This document shows positions 8,675 through 16,768 of a stretch of 51,086 nucleotides of DNA, one piece after another. How positions within the stretch are numbered: the first letter of the stretch is position 1; each line of letters starts with the position of its first letter. The notes under the pieces were generated by a model, which saw only the letters and a program-made list of their open reading frames with translations, did not search any database and had not been told where the DNA came from. The stretch is from Spirochaetales bacterium. Its GTDB lineage: Bacteria; Spirochaetota; Spirochaetia; SZUA-6; JAFGRV01. The DNA lies in contig JAFGHO010000045.1 of assembly GCA_016930085.1 (NCBI GenBank), positions 1 through 51,086 of the forward strand, in the 5' to 3' direction. The position numbers were made by a program, and so were the translations under genes.

Positions 8675-8854
8675 GAAAATATCGTTCTTCCTCGAATAAA
8701 ATATAAAATATACCGGAGTGTCATCAAGCCAAGCAGCCCCACGAATTTTTTTTACACGAACTGGTTCGCTGTTACGAACCTGAAAAAAGCCGGGGTGAAA
8801 ACTCCAGGCAGAACAATCGTAAAAGCAGGCTCATCGGATTTTCTTTATTCTTTC

Positions 8855-8883
8855 TTGACAAGCGATATGATTTTACTTACAGT
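8855..8883 (+). promoter_or_regulatory. Promoter of the ZU5/Ig-like surface protein
   Basis: A perfect TTGACA (8855-8860) is followed after 17 bases by TACAGT (8878-8883). The start would be near 8890, just ahead of the AAAAGGAGT ribosome site at 8892-8900. The 180 bases before it (8675-8854) hold no gene. Confidence 0.55.
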
Positions 8884-8907
8884 TTGATCTTAAAAGGAGT
8901 ATTTCAT

Positions 8908-10524
8908 ATGAAAAAAAATATTTTGATATCTATTGGTAAGTACTTGTTTTTATTATCTTTTATATCATCGGTTTTACTCCTGCTTTGTTCGAAATGCGAC
9001 GGTGACGAAGATAATCATTCGGATTCGGTCGGTATATCCATTACTCCGGCCGGAGGAACGTATGACCTTTTGAACGGATATAGACTGATCGTTCCCGAAG
9101 GGGCGGTACATCGGGATACGGTAATCCGTATAAAAGAAGCGGATAAAAACTTGACCGAATCCATCTATGAAAGGTATGGCATATCGGCGTCTAAAATGAT
9201 TTGCTCTTTTGAGGCGGAGCCGGACGGATTGTCGTTCGACCTGCCATTGCGATTGATTGTCCCAGTCGATATCGGGCAGGGGGATATCCCTTTCATGCAT
9301 GAACTCGATCCGGAAAATAATACTCTTGCACCGAGAAAGTCGAAAATGGTTTTCGATCCGGAACAAAAGACATTGGAAATATATGTGAATCATTTTTCCG
9401 CAAGTACGGTCTCGAAAATAGAGGATCTGTTAAAAAAAGGTGAAGAATACTGCCGTCAGTTTCCCTGTAAATGCGGAGAGCTTGTTATCGAACAATGGGA
9501 ACCCGACTATATTTGCGATTCGGGTAATTGTAAAATATCCGAAAGCACGATATCGGTAACATTTTCCGATTGTACGGACGCTCCGGAAGAATTTTCGAGG
9601 GTTATGGAAATGACTCCCGGATGTGAACCTGAAATGGAATTTACGGCCGGAAGGACCGTGCTGCAGAAAGGGGAACAGACTGATGTAACGGCCCACGTCA
9701 AAATGGGATGCAAAGATCATGACGGACAGAGTGTCAATTTCAGCCATACCGGTGTCGGGAGCATCGATTCATCATTGGAACGGACAGACGTTTCGGGAAA
9801 TGCCGTTATAACATTCACGGCCGAAGATGAAGGGGGGACGGCGACGATACATGCGGACGCGGATGTCGTCTATTCTCTTATAACGATCGTTGCAATGGGC
9901 GAAGGGATCATTGAAAGAAGTTACGATACGCCGAAACACAAAGTATTCGATAATGAGGTGACGATCGACGTGATCGATTGCAAAAAATGGAAAGGGACAA
10001 TGGATGTCCTTTTTTCTTTTTCAGCACCATCTCACGTTCCTTGTCTTCCTATTACAGCCGATTATGCGGTTGATTTCAGTTTTACGGTAAACGACGGGAA
10101 AGTGATAGAGGATGAATTGGATGAATTATTGGAACGGGAAAGCGGCATTGACTATACATATATTTACGGCGAAGCGACGGCGGCTCAAAGCGTCATGATA
10201 GGATCATGTGCCCCCGGCTGGAGGCAAAATGAAGTTATTCCGCTGGAACTGAGTTTATTGATAACGGGAAGGGCGGGTGATTATTTGCACATTATGATGC
10301 TGAGAGATTTTGAGGTTACCGGATTTTTTAATTTTGATTTTTGTCTCGAAGGTGATTGTGTGAATGTCGATTATTTAGTACCGGGAATACTTGTCGGTAT
10401 GTATGGCACCAGTATTACGAATGTCGTGCCGCTTAAAGAAGGGACATATACGGTTTCGCATACCATGTTTGACGATCCGAATTCCACGTGTTCTTATACA
10501 ATAAATCTTGAGTGTGACAGATAG
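8908..10524 (+). CDS. Secreted or lipid-anchored protein with ZU5-like and Ig-like domains
   Basis: The ATG at 8908 is eight bases after AAAAGGAGT, giving 538 residues. The N-terminus is a hydrophobic signal ending LLLLC, a likely lipobox, followed by an acidic stretch (DGDEDN). Residues about 38-165 (ITPAGGTYDLLNGYRLIVPEGAV) fit a ZU5-like domain. A Cys-rich segment follows, with five cysteines between CRQFPC and CSD-type positions. Residues about 245-330 (VTAHVKMGCKDHDGQSVNF to AVITFTAEDEGGTATI) resemble a bacterial Ig-like fold. The remaining C-terminal 200 residues are unrecognised. Likely a cell-surface protein; no enzymatic motif was seen. It converges on the minus-strand repeat-protein gene, with a shared hairpin between them. 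Confidence 0.7.
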   Translation: MKKNILISIGKYLFLLSFISSVLLLLCSKCDGDEDNHSDSVGISITPAGGTYDLLNGYRLIVPEGAVHRDTVIRIKEADKNLTESIYERYGISASKMICSFEAEPDGLSFDLPLRLIVPVDIGQGDIPFMHELDPENNTLAPRKSKMVFDPEQKTLEIYVNHFSASTVSKIEDLLKKGEEYCRQFPCKCGELVIEQWEPDYICDSGNCKISESTISVTFSDCTDAPEEFSRVMEMTPGCEPEMEFTAGRTVLQKGEQTDVTAHVKMGCKDHDGQSVNFSHTGVGSIDSSLERTDVSGNAVITFTAEDEGGTATIHADADVVYSLITIVAMGEGIIERSYDTPKHKVFDNEVTIDVIDCKKWKGTMDVLFSFSAPSHVPCLPITADYAVDFSFTVNDGKVIEDELDELLERESGIDYTYIYGEATAAQSVMIGSCAPGWRQNEVIPLELSLLITGRAGDYLHIMMLRDFEVTGFFNFDFCLEGDCVNVDYLVPGILVGMYGTSITNVVPLKEGTYTVSHTMFDDPNSTCSYTINLECDR

Positions 10525-10554
10525 TAAATTAGTATATTTGTCTTTCTATAGCAT

Positions 10555-10590
10555 CAAAAAAAAAGTGAACCGGGGTTTCCCCGGTTCACT
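10555..10590 (-). terminator. Terminator of the large repeat-protein gene (convergent region)
   Basis: A perfect 12-bp stem (AGTGAACCGGGG / CCCCGGTTCACT) with a three-base loop. Read on the minus strand it is followed by nine T, so it is a strong terminator for the gene ending at 10619. On the plus strand it lacks a T run but could still stabilise the 3' end of the gene ending at 10524. Confidence 0.85.
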
Positions 10591-10618
10591 TGGTATACAT
10601 TACATTGCGTGTGTTTCA

Positions 10619-13237
10619 CTATTGGAGTACCGATATGCCGTCAAGCCCGAAGTCGGCCAGGTCTTCAATGGGGTTGAACGGGGCGACAATATCGCGGTTG
10701 CGTAATATTATTCTTCCGTTTTCACTCAACAGGTCTCCGAATCCGACATAGCCGAGTTTTGCGTCCCTGAATCCCGAGGCGGTCGAAAACCATATTTCGC
10801 CATTGGAAAGAATATAGACGGCATCGATATCGATAGAGCCTTCAATGGATACGGATAACGGATTGAAATTCCGCAACAGGTCTTTGCCGGTTTTGTATAT
10901 TCGTCCGTCCGTCGTAAGAATATCTCCGGGACCGATATAGACACCGAGTTTTTCTGAGAAAAATCCTTCTTTTATGGAAAAAACAATGATCCTTTTTTCC
11001 GGGGGGATCTCGGCGGCTTCGCTTAAGATGTCCGCTGACCCTTCGTCCGTCACCGGGGACCGGGAAACGGCCAATGCGTCCAGACCCGTGTCCTGAGCGA
11101 CCGGCATCGGTCCGAATGGAGAAATAAGGTCGATATTCCGCCTTACCACCCTTCCGAAGTTGTTTAAAATATCCCCATGGCCGGGATTTTCTTTCGCCAG
11201 GATATCTGTTTTTGAAGAAAAAAGGACATACGGCGTTACCATCGAGCCGTCTTCCGAAGAAAAATGGTTGATCGGTCCGATGACGGCATCGAGTCCGACT
11301 TTCTGTTCGGCAAAGGTCGGATAAAGATTGAACGCCGATATGAGCTCGGAATTCGTCAACAGTATCGTTCCTTTGGAAGAAAGAAGGTCTCCGTCGGAGA
11401 CGTGGTTCCCGAGACTTCCGGAGGTGAAGGGGTAATCCGTGGAAAAGGAAAAACCGGGCATTGGGACGGCGACAAGGTGAACGGCATACTGCGGCGAGAC
11501 GGACCCGATACTGGTACCGTTGTTTTTTACCGTTATATCGATCCACGGGAAATCGATATCTTCCGGAACACCGACCGATCCCGAATCCAGCCTTACCGGA
11601 AGGTTCCCGCCGATATTGATCGACACGGACATCTGCTGCCGTGCCGGGTCGACGGTAGTATTGTCCAGAAGATATTTACCCTTCCCGTTTTTTCCGCTTG
11701 TGTGCTCGTCTCCGTTCTTCGGCATAAACGATAGATTGGTGACGGTGAATGTCCTGTACCCCGAAGCGGAGGAAAGTGTTTGTGTAAGGAGAAAAGAACC
11801 ATCGATGGGAAGCCGGATCGTCGGCCGTTCCATATTGGGATAATCGACGGTTATTGTGCTTCCGTCCACCAGCCTGTACGAAACGCCATTATTGACGACA
11901 TCGGGGGTTGTGGAAAGGACGAATGAAAGATTCAAATGCCGGGGCATAACGGCGGCATTATCCGTAAGTGAATCATTGCTCATATAAATGCCCGGGATAA
12001 AATCATTGACGGGGGAGATGACCCATGACCAGATGACATTCTCGTCCACGGGGCCCGAGCTTATACTTATCCAGTAGCGTTGTCCGGGTACGGGAATGAA
12101 AGGCCGGGGCAGGGAAATGTCGTAAGAAAAAACATGATGATACGACCACCCGGCATCCGCGGTATCGTCCGATTCGGTGGTTTCCTTTACGACGGAACCG
12201 AAGAATTTCTGGTTATACGTTTCCGTTCTGTATTCATAGACCAGTGAGTCGGGACGGGGCGTATTGTCCGATGTATCCGGTATTGAATCATAAATTCTTA
12301 TACGGATGTATTTTGGACAGGGAGGTTTTATGTCGGCATTATTCATATGGGCGATATTCGTTCTCCATCCGGGATAGGTTCCCCAGAAACGTACGTTGCC
12401 CACGTTCTCTTTAACAAAAGAAGAGGCGGGCAGTATAAAGTCGTCCGCCGGTACCGGGGTATTGATTGTGTCCATTGACGGCAAAGCGAAACCCGTCGCC
12501 ATATCCGGGGGCTGGGAGAACCATGCGGCGGGATCTCCCCATCGGTCCATTATGGTGAGGATGTAATCCCTTTCCAGGGCCCGGAAGGGTTTGCTTTGAT
12601 AATCTCCGCCTACCACCCAGCCCGGGACGGGCGAGTACACATCCGGATCGAGGGAGAGCGTGAAAGGCGCAGGATCGTGATCCAGAAACACCCCTTTGGG
12701 CAGATATCTTCCCGGCAACCTCGTTTTTATATGTGCCGTCATGCTCGGCGAATAAATCGGCTGGCCATCCCAGCACCCCATGGGATAGAAAAAGACGATT
12801 TCATTTTCCCTGTATACGAGACCGTGCTTGTAATGTGCGGTAAGGTCGAATTTTTCCGGAACCGGGGCAATCGTCCATTCGAGCTGGGGGATACGGGGCC
12901 ATTCCGGAAGAACCGTTCCGTAGAACATGTCACTCCATGTCCATTTGAGCGGGTTTCCGTCCAGCGTTATCCGTATATCATACGACCGGGGCGGTACAGG
13001 ATCGAGAATCCGCACTTTTTCATATTTCAGGTTTCTCATCGGATATAAACCGTCAACCGATGCCTCGAGGGAATTGTCATTGCCTGGCAGTATGTCGTCT
13101 CTTTCATTAATGGACACGGAAATCCATTCTTCCGGCATGATGAGTGTCGGAAGGGGTATGGGATTCCCGAAGGTCCTCAATAAACAAAAACATAACAACG
13201 CCATAACGATAACTGAATAAAAAACTTTTTTTCTCAT
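10619..13237 (-). CDS. Large secreted protein with four C-terminal repeats, function unknown
   Basis: The start at 13237 is chosen because it follows AAAGGAGACAATCT and opens a signal peptide (MRKKVFYSVIVMALLCFC). The mature protein of about 845 residues has no family I can name. The middle contains Trp- and Pro-rich beta-type sequence, including a stretch (about residues 220-400) typical of extracellular proteins that describe an attribute and its value. The last 270 residues hold four diverged copies of a unit of about 60-75 residues with the pattern GDIL-x-NGRI-x-N-x-DLL-x-FNP-x-GLDA. A sigma-54-like element (13397-13412) and two palindromes lie upstream. Divergent from the caspase operon, it is a good candidate target of the CHASE2 activator encoded there. 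Confidence 0.7.
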   Translation of the reverse strand: MRKKVFYSVIVMALLCFCLLRTFGNPIPLPTLIMPEEWISVSINERDDILPGNDNSLEASVDGLYPMRNLKYEKVRILDPVPPRSYDIRITLDGNPLKWTWSDMFYGTVLPEWPRIPQLEWTIAPVPEKFDLTAHYKHGLVYRENEIVFFYPMGCWDGQPIYSPSMTAHIKTRLPGRYLPKGVFLDHDPAPFTLSLDPDVYSPVPGWVVGGDYQSKPFRALERDYILTIMDRWGDPAAWFSQPPDMATGFALPSMDTINTPVPADDFILPASSFVKENVGNVRFWGTYPGWRTNIAHMNNADIKPPCPKYIRIRIYDSIPDTSDNTPRPDSLVYEYRTETYNQKFFGSVVKETTESDDTADAGWSYHHVFSYDISLPRPFIPVPGQRYWISISSGPVDENVIWSWVISPVNDFIPGIYMSNDSLTDNAAVMPRHLNLSFVLSTTPDVVNNGVSYRLVDGSTITVDYPNMERPTIRLPIDGSFLLTQTLSSASGYRTFTVTNLSFMPKNGDEHTSGKNGKGKYLLDNTTVDPARQQMSVSINIGGNLPVRLDSGSVGVPEDIDFPWIDITVKNNGTSIGSVSPQYAVHLVAVPMPGFSFSTDYPFTSGSLGNHVSDGDLLSSKGTILLTNSELISAFNLYPTFAEQKVGLDAVIGPINHFSSEDGSMVTPYVLFSSKTDILAKENPGHGDILNNFGRVVRRNIDLISPFGPMPVAQDTGLDALAVSRSPVTDEGSADILSEAAEIPPEKRIIVFSIKEGFFSEKLGVYIGPGDILTTDGRIYKTGKDLLRNFNPLSVSIEGSIDIDAVYILSNGEIWFSTASGFRDAKLGYVGFGDLLSENGRIILRNRDIVAPFNPIEDLADFGLDGISVLQ
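10622..11440 (-). repeat. Four tandem diverged repeats in the C-terminus of the secreted protein
   Basis: In protein order the copies are near 11270-11440 (GDLLSSKGTILLTNSELISA), 11064-11240 (GDILNNFGRVVRRNIDLISP), 10815-11000 (GDILTTDGRIYKTGKDLLRN) and 10622-10805 (GDLLSENGRIILRNRDIVAP). Each ends in a GLDA/IDIDA-type motif. They are protein-level repeats with low DNA identity, so they are old. Confidence 0.7.
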
Positions 13238-13274
13238 AGATTGTCTCCTTTTGGCAATAATAAAATTATTTTTT

Positions 13275-13300
13275 GACGTCTGCGCTTTAACGCAGACGTC
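13275..13300. repeat. Perfect inverted repeat in the 5' leader of the repeat-protein gene
   Basis: GACGTCTGCG (13275-13284), six bases, CGCAGACGTC (13291-13300). On the plus strand it is followed by TTTT and could act as a terminator; on the minus strand it lies about 40 bases before the start codon at 13237 and would form a leader hairpin. Confidence 0.6.
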
Positions 13301-13396
13301 TTTTAACCTTGAATAATACGGTAATTCCGTTCGAAATATATCTTCCATGGCGAATTTGCCTTCCGCCTTTGCCGTATTGTCTCTTGTGTAATTAAA

Positions 13397-13412
13397 AGCA
13401 ATAAGTATACCA
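13397..13412 (-). promoter_or_regulatory. Candidate sigma-54 promoter of the secreted repeat protein
   Basis: On the minus strand TGGTATACTTATTGCT has the GG-N10-GC spacing and an exact TTGCT -12 half; the -24 half TGGTAT differs from TGGCAC at two positions. Transcription would start near 13386, leaving a leader of about 150 bases. Confidence 0.45.
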
Positions 13413-13486
13413 GCCGTTCGGAATAAATATATGTTCAATAAATATAGAGAATTGGATTCAATACGTGATGAATGAAACGGCAATGG

Positions 13487-13512
13487 CATGCATTGCGTTA
13501 TCGCAATGCATG
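13487..13512. promoter_or_regulatory. Palindromic site A, putative upstream activator site
   Basis: CATGCATTGCG-TTAT-CGCAATGCATG, perfect 11-bp arms around four bases. Its central half-sites are identical to site B, 76 bp away. Confidence 0.6.
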
Positions 13513-13563
13513 TATACGGAAAGTGAAAAATAGCGGTAAATATTTATTTTATAAGGAAATGGG

Positions 13564-13587
13564 ATGCATTGCGAAATCGCAATGCAT
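13564..13587. promoter_or_regulatory. Palindromic site B, putative upstream activator site
   Basis: ATGCATTGCG-AAAT-CGCAATGCAT, perfect 10-bp arms around four bases, same arms as site A. Both sites lie between the divergent promoters of the repeat-protein gene and the caspase operon. The rest of 13238-13773 holds no convincing gene. Confidence 0.6.
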
Positions 13588-13685
13588 TGCGGAACCAAAG
13601 GAGATAATCGATCGCGTATTTTTTCTTGCTTTGAACCATAACGCCGTAGCGGAAGAGTTATTCGGGATTGCACATTAGTTTTTTA

Positions 13686-13714
13686 TTGACCCGGATATAC
13701 TACAATGGTATACT
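13686..13714 (+). promoter_or_regulatory. Sigma-70-type promoter of the caspase operon
   Basis: TTGACC (13686-13691), 17 bases, TATACT (13709-13714). Transcription would start near 13721, about 50 bases before the ATG at 13774. Confidence 0.65.
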
Positions 13715-13773
13715 AAAAATCGCAAATATGTAAAAATAGTAACCGGTAAATATGTGATAGCGGGCGGTATGCA

Positions 13774-15240
13774 ATGAAAAAAATCCTTCTATCGATCATG
13801 TATCTCATGCTTCTGGTTCCTTTTTTATGTTTTTCCATCAATACGAGAAGTATCGGTTTTATTGATGAAGAAAAGGAATCGCAAAATGTTTACGTAGGAA
13901 AACAATACCTTCTGGTTATCGGTATCAGTAAATATCTGAAGTGGTTTCCTCTGGCCAACCCGGTCGATGATACCCGTGAAATAAAGAACATTCTTACGAC
14001 TCATTATTATATCGATGAGGTGAGGGAACTCTATGATGAAAATGCCACAAAGGCGATGATTTTAAAGGTGTTTTATGATTTGCAGACCGTGCTTACCGAG
14101 GATGATTCTCTTCTTGTTCTTTACGCGGGCCACGGCCATTATGATCAAACGACAAAAACCGGTTTCTGGATCCCGTATGATGCCGGTACCGATGAATACG
14201 AACAGGAACACTGGATTCCCAATCAGATCATTCACGGGCTTATTTCCAATATGAAGGCCGCCCATATCTGCCTTATTACCGATTCCTGTTTTTCCGGTGA
14301 TATCCTTAATATTACGCGGGGTAAAATAAAGGAGATAGAGGATGGTTATTTCAAGAAAGCGTACGCCCTGATATCCAGGCAGGTCATTACATCGGGCGCC
14401 CTTGAAGCCGTACCGGACACCTCGTCATTCTGCCGTATGCTCAAAATCGTATTGAGAAAAAACATATCTCCTTATCTCGATCCGATGATGCTTTTTAACG
14501 AGATTCGTTTGGGGGTGACGGAAACGACACCGCTTTTCGGAAGTCTGAAAGGATCGGGACACCAGGAAGGTGCCAGTTTTCTCCTGTTCCTGAAAAAACA
14601 GGAAATAAACAGGGCAGACGGTCTATCACGGAAGAATGATGAAAAAACGGTGGGGGAAGCAAATACCGTCCTTACCGATACGTTTCCCGATGCTTCCTCA
14701 GAAAGAAATATGCGGAAAAGTAAGTATCCTTTTTTATCCGAAAAATTCTTTTTTTCAATAGGTCTCGGATTAGGATTGATGATTCCTCTTGGCGATGTCG
14801 AAGGTGTGATGGATCCGGGAACAAATCCCGATGTGTCGTTCCGGTTCAACCTGAGCATGCCATGGGGTATCTGCGGTTTCGGCATATATGCAGGCGCGGG
14901 GAGTATCAATACAAACGAACGTTTTGCACCATCATATACGATGCTCATTATTCCCGTGGAAATTCAGGTGAGCTACATGACATCTTTTTTCTTTCCTTTA
15001 TATGGTATGTGCCGTGCGGGTTGCGGAATATCGCTCAATTCAATCACATATAATGAGGTGTATGCCGGCCTTGATGATTTTACCACGGGGAAATTTTATC
15101 TGTCGGCGGGACTTGGAGCGGGATATATTTTATTCCCGCGACTCTGGATCGAGGTTAATGCAGACTGTTCGATGATTTTTTTCGACAATACACTTTACAC
15201 CGACGTGAAACCGGGGATAGAACTGGTCCTTACCTTTTGA
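13774..15240 (+). CDS. Caspase-like (C14) protease with C-terminal outer-membrane beta-barrel domain
   Basis: The 488-residue protein begins with a signal peptide (MKKILLSIMYLMLLVPFLCF). Residues 45-275 form a caspase/metacaspase fold: YLLVIGISKY, the YAGHGH motif with catalytic His120, and DSCFSG with nucleophile Cys172. A charged linker of about 50 residues leads to residues 315-488, which show alternating hydrophobic, Gly- and aromatic-rich strands (FFFSIGLGLGLMIPLG to ELVLTF) and end in Phe, as small outer-membrane barrels do. So the protease domain would hang in the periplasm or outside, tethered to the outer membrane. It is the first gene of an operon with a propeller lipoprotein, a DUF4384 protein and a CHASE2 sensor-activator. 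The catalytic residues are seen; the barrel is inferred from pattern. Confidence 0.85.
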   Translation: MKKILLSIMYLMLLVPFLCFSINTRSIGFIDEEKESQNVYVGKQYLLVIGISKYLKWFPLANPVDDTREIKNILTTHYYIDEVRELYDENATKAMILKVFYDLQTVLTEDDSLLVLYAGHGHYDQTTKTGFWIPYDAGTDEYEQEHWIPNQIIHGLISNMKAAHICLITDSCFSGDILNITRGKIKEIEDGYFKKAYALISRQVITSGALEAVPDTSSFCRMLKIVLRKNISPYLDPMMLFNEIRLGVTETTPLFGSLKGSGHQEGASFLLFLKKQEINRADGLSRKNDEKTVGEANTVLTDTFPDASSERNMRKSKYPFLSEKFFFSIGLGLGLMIPLGDVEGVMDPGTNPDVSFRFNLSMPWGICGFGIYAGAGSINTNERFAPSYTMLIIPVEIQVSYMTSFFFPLYGMCRAGCGISLNSITYNEVYAGLDDFTTGKFYLSAGLGAGYILFPRLWIEVNADCSMIFFDNTLYTDVKPGIELVLTF

Positions 15241-15259
15241 TACGAATGAATGCCGCATA

Positions 15260-15295
15260 ACCGGTGTCCGCCGGGCACCGGTCGTCGGCTTTTTA
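15260..15295 (+). terminator. Hairpin between caspase and propeller genes, possible partial terminator
   Basis: ACCGGTGTCC / GGGCACCGGT with a three-base loop and one G-T pair; a run of five T begins nine bases after the stem. The gap suggests attenuation or mRNA stabilisation rather than full termination. Confidence 0.4.
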
Positions 15296-15329
15296 AAACG
15301 AATGCAATTATTTTATATGGAGGAAAAGA

Positions 15330-16754
15330 ATGGGAAATCGTCATTCCCTGTCGACCTATATTGTTTTTTTACTTTGTTTTATACCGGTACTGGTTTTTCT
15401 ACCGCTATCCTGTCATTATTTTGATCCGCTGCATCCATACGGCCATATTGTTTATTGGTCGAAAAGTTACGGCGCTGTTGAGGACGAGCAGATGAACTCG
15501 ATTATCTCTTTATCCGGCGATGATAACGTTATTGCCGGGTATACCGATTCATTCGGAATGGGCGGGGAGGACAGCTGGATAATAGGACTCGACCAAGAAG
15601 GAGACGTTTGCTGGGAAAAGGCATATGGAACGGAAGATAAAAATGAACGGATAAGCCGTATAATCACCACTTCAAGCGATGATCTCGTTGTTGCGGGAAA
15701 CATGTACGACAGGGATATTGAAATCGGCAGTGATATATGGGTGATGAAGTGCGACGGTGAGGGGAATATTCTCTGGGAAAATTGTATCGGCGGCAGTCAG
15801 GGAGACGAGGCAATGTGGATTGACGAAACGGCGGACGGGGGATTTATCCTGGCGGGTAAATCCGAATCTTTTGCCACCGATACGAGCAAAGGCCATGATG
15901 CCCTGCTGGTAAAATTCGGCCCGAATGGCGAAATATTATGGAGGCAGATTTTCGGGGGGGCCGGATATGATGAAGCCTGCGTCGTGCAGGCTGTCGATGA
16001 TGACTGTATCATCTTCGGCGGAAACACCTCCTCCTTCGGGTCCGGCGATTCCGATTTCTGGGTAGTAAAAACCGATAGTCTCGGAAAAGTGATCTGGGAA
16101 AAGCGATACGGGAAAAGCGGTGACGACAGGCTTTGTTCACTGATACATACCAGTGATAACGGATGTATCGTGACGGGTCATATTGATTCCGCCGATTTCT
16201 CTGAAAATGAGAACGAATGGATTTTGCAGATAATCAAAATAAGTTCACAGGGCGGCATTATGTGGCAGAAAGCCTTTGTTTATGAATCTTCCGTTAAGCA
16301 ATGGACGGAATTGACGCATAGTATCGATGAAACGGAAGACGGAAATTTTATTATCGCCGTCACAACTGAATTGGTTTACGGAAAAGGCTTGGATTGCCAT
16401 ATCTTGAAGATCGACCGGAGGGGTAACATACTCTGGCAAAAAGCCTATGGCGGGAGTGAAAATGATTTTATATTGAGTGTCAAGGAGATGCCGGATAACG
16501 GATATCTCCTCGCGGGGAAGACGTATTCTTTTGACGTTCAAAGGGCGGATTCCTGGATTCTGAAAATTCTTCCCAACGGAGAATGCCATCCGCTGGATTA
16601 TATTCCTTCATTTAAAACGGGATCCATTGTCTGCGATGTATCGGACACCGAATCATCAACGGAAAGAATCAATACCCCGTCAATATCGATAATGAGAAAA
16701 ATAACAGTGACGGAAACCAGTTGTACGGTAAAGCAACAGGCCCCTGTCGAATGA
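15330..16754 (+). CDS. Beta-propeller repeat lipoprotein
   Basis: The ATG follows GGAGGAAAAG. The 474-residue protein has an N-terminal signal ending LPLSC (Cys28), then about seven repeats of roughly 50-55 residues with the pattern D-x-W-x-IK-x-D-x-x-GNI-x-WEK-x-YGGS-x-D-(I/V)...DGGFILAG-x-(T/S)-SFG. This is the repeat seen in many bacterial extracellular propeller proteins. No catalytic residues are evident; a binding or scaffold role is likely. It sits in the caspase operon, 89 bases after the protease gene and 14 bases before the DUF4384 gene. The C-terminal 50 residues are Ser/Thr-rich and lie outside the propeller. Confidence 0.8.
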   Translation: MGNRHSLSTYIVFLLCFIPVLVFLPLSCHYFDPLHPYGHIVYWSKSYGAVEDEQMNSIISLSGDDNVIAGYTDSFGMGGEDSWIIGLDQEGDVCWEKAYGTEDKNERISRIITTSSDDLVVAGNMYDRDIEIGSDIWVMKCDGEGNILWENCIGGSQGDEAMWIDETADGGFILAGKSESFATDTSKGHDALLVKFGPNGEILWRQIFGGAGYDEACVVQAVDDDCIIFGGNTSSFGSGDSDFWVVKTDSLGKVIWEKRYGKSGDDRLCSLIHTSDNGCIVTGHIDSADFSENENEWILQIIKISSQGGIMWQKAFVYESSVKQWTELTHSIDETEDGNFIIAVTTELVYGKGLDCHILKIDRRGNILWQKAYGGSENDFILSVKEMPDNGYLLAGKTYSFDVQRADSWILKILPNGECHPLDYIPSFKTGSIVCDVSDTESSTERINTPSISIMRKITVTETSCTVKQQAPVE

Positions 16755-16768
16755 AATGTGAGGTGAAA

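Noticed and set aside
8756-8835. Stretch with paired segments (GTTCGCTGTTACGAAC, GCCGGGGTGAAAACTCC) that might be a riboswitch
   Set aside because: I could not fit it to the conserved cores of cobalamin, TPP or cyclic-di-GMP riboswitches, and it lies upstream of a promoter rather than between promoter and gene.
13472-13678. Plus-strand 68-codon frame across the two palindromes
   Set aside because: Its coding potential comes from the palindromes themselves; there is no ribosome site and no recognisable protein.
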